Shown: positions 6,536 through 8,724 of the stretch, in pieces
Layout: each line of letters begins with the position of its first letter
Numbering within the stretch: position 1 is the stretch's first letter
DNA from: Candidatus Zymogenus sp.
GTDB lineage: Bacteria; Desulfobacterota; Zymogenia; Zymogenales; Zymogenaceae
Assembly: GCA_030613285.1 (NCBI GenBank)
Contig: JAUWME010000066.1
Coordinates: 1-8,724 of the forward strand
Direction: 5' to 3'
DNA: 8,724 bases
Notes under the pieces: model-generated
The model's database searches: none
What the model was told of the DNA's origin: nothing
What the model saw: only the letters and a program-made list of their open reading frames with translations
Program-made: the position numbers and the translations under genes

Positions 6536-7342
6536 ATGATTGATCACCACCTCCATACACATTTTGGCGATGGGCAAGATAGCCCGAAAGAAATGGCCCT
6601 GACCGCAAAAAAGGCAGGGGTTGATGTCATGGGGTTTTCTGAACATTTCCCAAGGCCCACGGGCTACGACTATCCCACAGAAGGTTATAATCACAGTGAT
6701 CTTGCTTCCAAATGGTTTGATTATGCCTCCGAAGTAAATAGATTGAAGGGGGATTTGGATGAACCTCCGAAGGTGCTTTTTGGAGCAGAGATCGATTACC
6801 TCCCCGATGAGGAGAAAACTCTTCAAGCGGAGCTTTCCGCATTTAATTTCGATTTTATCATCGGCAGTGTCCACATGATCGGAAAGTGGGGATTTGACTA
6901 CAACCAAGGTGAGTGGGACGGAAGAGACGTCGATAAACTGTACGATGCCTACTGGGAGACGATGTTTAAAATGGTAGGGAGCGGGCTTTTTGATTTTGTG
7001 GGGCACCTTGATGTCATCAAGGTCTTCAAAAACTCTTACCCACCGACGAGAGACCATACTGATGACGCAAAGGACCTCTTGCGGGAGATTCAAAAAAAAG
7101 GGTTACCCATTGAGATTAACACCGGCGGGCTCAGAAAACCGTGCAAGGAACTCTTTCCGTCTCTGGAATTGATAAAGGAGGCGGTGGCTCTAAAAATCCC
7201 TATCGTTACAAGTTCTGATGCCCACAGAAAAGAGGATGTAGGTTTCTATCTTCCCGAAGTTGCGACAACGCTAAAAGATTTGGGTGTTAAAGAGGTTGTC
7301 TATTTTGAGGGGCGAAGGCCCACTAACATTGAGTTAGTCTAA
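6536..7342 (+). CDS. PHP-family histidinol-phosphatase (HisJ/HisK-like)
   Basis: Predicted cytoplasmic metal-dependent phosphatase of the PHP family, most like histidinol-phosphatase (L-histidinol phosphate to L-histidinol, histidine biosynthesis). The chosen start gives 268 aa, as in Bacillus subtilis HisJ. Metal ligands are visible in order: HLHTH (5-9), SEHFPRP (35-41, E36 H37), GAEIDYLP (E85), IGSVHMIG (H113), VGHLD (H157) and SSDAH (D228, H230). IEINTGGLRKP (193-203) is also typical. I chose the ATG at 6536 because MIDHHLHTH matches the family N-terminus. A GTG at 6491 would add 15 residues reading through the repeat array and has no ribosome site. Neither start has a clear Shine-Dalgarno. 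No other his gene is in the window, so it is a lone copy, and another PHP phosphoesterase activity cannot be excluded. It converges with the LOG gene with 61 bases between the stops and no obvious shared terminator. Confidence 0.85.
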   Translation: MIDHHLHTHFGDGQDSPKEMALTAKKAGVDVMGFSEHFPRPTGYDYPTEGYNHSDLASKWFDYASEVNRLKGDLDEPPKVLFGAEIDYLPDEEKTLQAELSAFNFDFIIGSVHMIGKWGFDYNQGEWDGRDVDKLYDAYWETMFKMVGSGLFDFVGHLDVIKVFKNSYPPTRDHTDDAKDLLREIQKKGLPIEINTGGLRKPCKELFPSLELIKEAVALKIPIVTSSDAHRKEDVGFYLPEVATTLKDLGVKEVVYFEGRRPTNIELV

Positions 7343-7403
7343 TCTATTCAATATCTCTTCCAAGTGCCGTGCTGTCATCTAAAACAACTCGTTAAAATCA
7401 ACA

Positions 7404-8072
7404 TCACAAAATAATCTCCCAAAAGTCAGAAACAATCTTTACAATATTATCAATATCGTCCTCAAGTTTTATAATCTCCATGTCATCTTTGGAGACCTTT
7501 TCCTCATCAAGGAGTTTATCCTTTATCCAATCAAGCAAGCCACTCCAATAGTCTTTTCCGACAAGTATCACCGGAAAGGGCTTGATCTTATCGGTTTGGA
7601 TTAATGTAACCGCCTCGAAAAGCTCGTCCAGTGTTCCGAATCCCCCCGGAAGGACGATGTATGCCATGGAGTACTTGACAAACATAACTTTTCGACAAAA
7701 GAAGTATCTGAAGTTCAATTCTATATTGGAGTAGTCATTGGAATCTTGCTCCATTGGGAGCTCGATGTTCAACCCGATGGATTTTCCACCGCTTTCCGCG
7801 GCCCCCTTGTTTGCCGCCTCCATAATCCCAGGGCCGCCACCCGTTACAACAGAAAACCCCTCACCGACAAGTTTCGATGCAAGCTCCTCTGCGAACTTGT
7901 AATGATCGTCGCCCGGCTTTACCCTTGCAGAGCCGAAGATTGAAACCGCCGGAGCAATATCGGGGAGAATCTCAAATCCATCCACAAACTCCGACATGAT
8001 ACGAAACATCCGCCACGAATCATGTGCATTGATGGCATCGACTACATATTGTTTTTCCCACTTGTCGGGCAT
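7404..8072 (-). CDS. LOG-family nucleotide phosphoribohydrolase (TIGR00730 type)
   Basis: A 222-aa Rossmann-fold protein of the LOG family ('lysine decarboxylase' in older annotation). Characterised members cleave the N-glycosidic bond of nucleoside 5'-monophosphates, releasing base and ribose 5-phosphate, including cytokinin precursors. Seen here: SIFGSAR (44-50), the nucleotide loop GGGPGIMEAANKGA (78-91), FFCRKVMF with R127-K128, and PGGFGTLDE (142-150), whose Glu150 with the Arg is the expected catalytic pair. About 40 residues precede the core (DSWRMFRIMSEF), which I associate with a bacterial subgroup of ~220-230 aa. The ATG at 8070-8072 is chosen because AGAGGA lies about 9 bases upstream, the same layout as dnaK. 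The 50 in-frame codons further upstream lie in the leader and promoter. The in vivo substrate in bacteria is usually a stray or damaged nucleotide and is unknown here. Confidence 0.9.
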   Translation of the reverse strand: MPDKWEKQYVVDAINAHDSWRMFRIMSEFVDGFEILPDIAPAVSIFGSARVKPGDDHYKFAEELASKLVGEGFSVVTGGGPGIMEAANKGAAESGGKSIGLNIELPMEQDSNDYSNIELNFRYFFCRKVMFVKYSMAYIVLPGGFGTLDELFEAVTLIQTDKIKPFPVILVGKDYWSGLLDWIKDKLLDEEKVSKDDMEIIKLEDDIDNIVKIVSDFWEIIL

Positions 8073-8142
8073 ATTATTTTTCCTCTTATCGTGTTGAAAA
8101 TGAAAGTATCCTGAAAAATCTATCAAGATATGCTTCGTTGAG

Positions 8143-8170
8143 ATTTTATCAAATCCACCAAATTTGTCAA
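8143..8170 (-). promoter_or_regulatory. Promoter of the LOG-family gene
   Basis: On the minus strand, a perfect TTGACA (8170-8165), a 16-base spacer and TAAAAT (8148-8143, 5 of 6 to consensus) predict a start near 8136 and a leader of about 64 bases to the ATG at 8072. Confidence 0.7.
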
Positions 8171-8280
8171 TGTTATATGGTCGTTTCTTGTTGCTAATAC
8201 CGATAAACAGATAGATAGTCAAGATGAAACCCAGACAATGCCAATTAGACTATTTTCATTTCAAATTAACTTTAAATATA

Positions 8281-8309
8281 TTGACAATTCCCTCAATCTG
8301 GTTTACTAT
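8281..8309 (+). promoter_or_regulatory. Promoter of the zinc-ribbon membrane protein gene, abutting its start codon
   Basis: A perfect TTGACA (8281-8286), a 17-base spacer and TACTAT (8304-8309, 4 of 6 to consensus). The usual 6-8 base offset places the transcript start at about 8315-8317, on or next to the ATG at 8315. The -10 box is only moderately good. Confidence 0.5.
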
Positions 8310-8314
8310 TTTTT

Positions 8315-8719
8315 ATGGAAATTTTAAGAAACAAAAAGGGGGCATCTGTCCTTGGGACAATCGGACTCATCTTTGCAATTTGTCTAATTTTATTTGGACT
8401 GCTTAATCTCTATTCCCTTGCCTCTCCTGCTGCGGGTAACAAAGCAGGCAGGGTAATAATCGCCATAATCTGCTTTGTCATAGGCGGCGGCTTGATCTTC
8501 TCTATTACAAAGAGTGCAACCAAGACTCCCGACAAGATGGAGGTGAAAGTAATCCAGAAGATTGAGCTTTCGGGGGATGTGGCAACAGAAAAGCTTAGAT
8601 GCGACAACTGCGGAGCCAACCTCGAAAAGGATACCGTGAAGGTGATGGCCGGGGCGGTTTTTGTCAACTGCCCGTACTGTGGAAGCTCATACCAGATTAC
8701 CGAAAAGCCATCTTGGTAG
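8315..8719 (+). CDS. Small two-helix membrane protein with a C-terminal zinc ribbon
   Basis: The 134-aa product has a short basic N-terminus (RNKK), a hydrophobic segment at ~11-35 and a second at ~45-64, then a soluble tail. The tail carries two CxxC knuckles, CDNC (96-99) and CPYC (119-122), separated by 19 residues: a zinc-ribbon fold, probably binding one zinc. The topology suggests both termini face the cytoplasm (inference from the positive charges before helix 1 and the reducing environment needed for the Cys pairs). I recognise no specific family and assign no function. Such ribbons often mediate protein or nucleic-acid contacts, and similar small membrane proteins are usually annotated as hypothetical. 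The ATG at 8315 is the only usable start in frame: the frame closes at TGA 8282-8284 and no ATG, GTG or TTG is present before the first helix. It has no Shine-Dalgarno. Stop TAG at 8717-8719. Confidence 0.75.
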   Translation: MEILRNKKGASVLGTIGLIFAICLILFGLLNLYSLASPAAGNKAGRVIIAIICFVIGGGLIFSITKSATKTPDKMEVKVIQKIELSGDVATEKLRCDNCGANLEKDTVKVMAGAVFVNCPYCGSSYQITEKPSW

Positions 8720-8724
8720 CACGG

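Noticed and set aside
7343..7403. Bidirectional terminator between the convergent PHP and LOG genes
   Set aside because: I could not find a stem of useful length followed by a T run on either strand; only weak 4-5 bp pairings are present.
8073..8222. 50-codon N-terminal extension of the LOG protein
   Set aside because: It would run back through the TTGACA/TAAAAT promoter, and the ATG at 8072 has a clear ribosome site and gives a usual family length.
8224..8406. Small plus-strand open frame overlapping the zinc-ribbon gene start
   Set aside because: It crosses the promoter of the downstream gene, has no ribosome site or motif, and overlaps the better-supported membrane protein in another frame.

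Overview
The window looks like chromosomal DNA from an anaerobic bacterium, most plausibly a deltaproteobacterium (Desulfobacterota), possibly a syntroph or fatty-acid oxidiser. This rests on gene content and on how the proteins read: a ferredoxin-like 2x[4Fe-4S] protein, a large (623 aa) acyl-CoA dehydrogenase, a 4-hydroxybutyrate/butyrate-type CoA-transferase, and a LOG-family protein with a WRMFRIMSEF-type N-terminus. Base composition is roughly mid-40s % G+C by eye. I see no rRNA, tRNA, CRISPR array, insertion sequence, phage or recognisable defence cassette. The genes present are metabolic and housekeeping.

Layout, left to right. (1) The 3' part of a rightward gene for a dicluster ferredoxin-type protein ends at 578. 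(2) A leftward, apparently single-gene dnaK (675-2579) follows. A hairpin terminator at 600-631 separates the two, and dnaK has a CTTGAAA-containing promoter at 2630-2658. (3) Divergently, a rightward acetyl-CoA hydrolase/transferase-family CoA-transferase (2827-4131) starts behind a TTGACA promoter and a strong Shine-Dalgarno. (4) A 372-base gene-free stretch (4132-4503) holds a 3' hairpin, a promoter overlapping a perfect 12-bp palindrome, and a second small palindrome. (5) A rightward acyl-CoA dehydrogenase (4504-6375) comes next. (6) A strong hairpin at 6391-6420 is the first part of an array of about six degenerate ~20-bp tandem repeats reaching ~6513. (7) A rightward PHP-family histidinol-phosphatase-like gene (6536-7342) converges on a leftward LOG-family gene (7404-8072). 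(8) An intergenic region with promoters in both directions lies between the LOG gene and a small rightward membrane protein with a C-terminal zinc ribbon (8315-8719).

How the genes fit together: the CoA-transferase and acyl-CoA dehydrogenase form a plausible functional pair. The first moves CoA between a carboxylate and an acyl-CoA, and the second introduces the alpha,beta double bond. They appear to be separately promoted, and each promoter is accompanied by inverted repeats that could be operators. No electron-transfer flavoprotein, enoyl-CoA hydratase or thiolase is present here. The other genes (dnaK, PHP phosphatase, LOG, membrane zinc ribbon) look like independent single-gene transcription units.

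The most unusual non-coding signals are the GGCCCCTG/AATTTA tandem repeat array behind the acyl-CoA dehydrogenase, the paired palindromes in the acyl-CoA dehydrogenase promoter region, and a possible leaderless transcript for the zinc-ribbon membrane protein. I did not find convincing evidence of a new multi-gene system.
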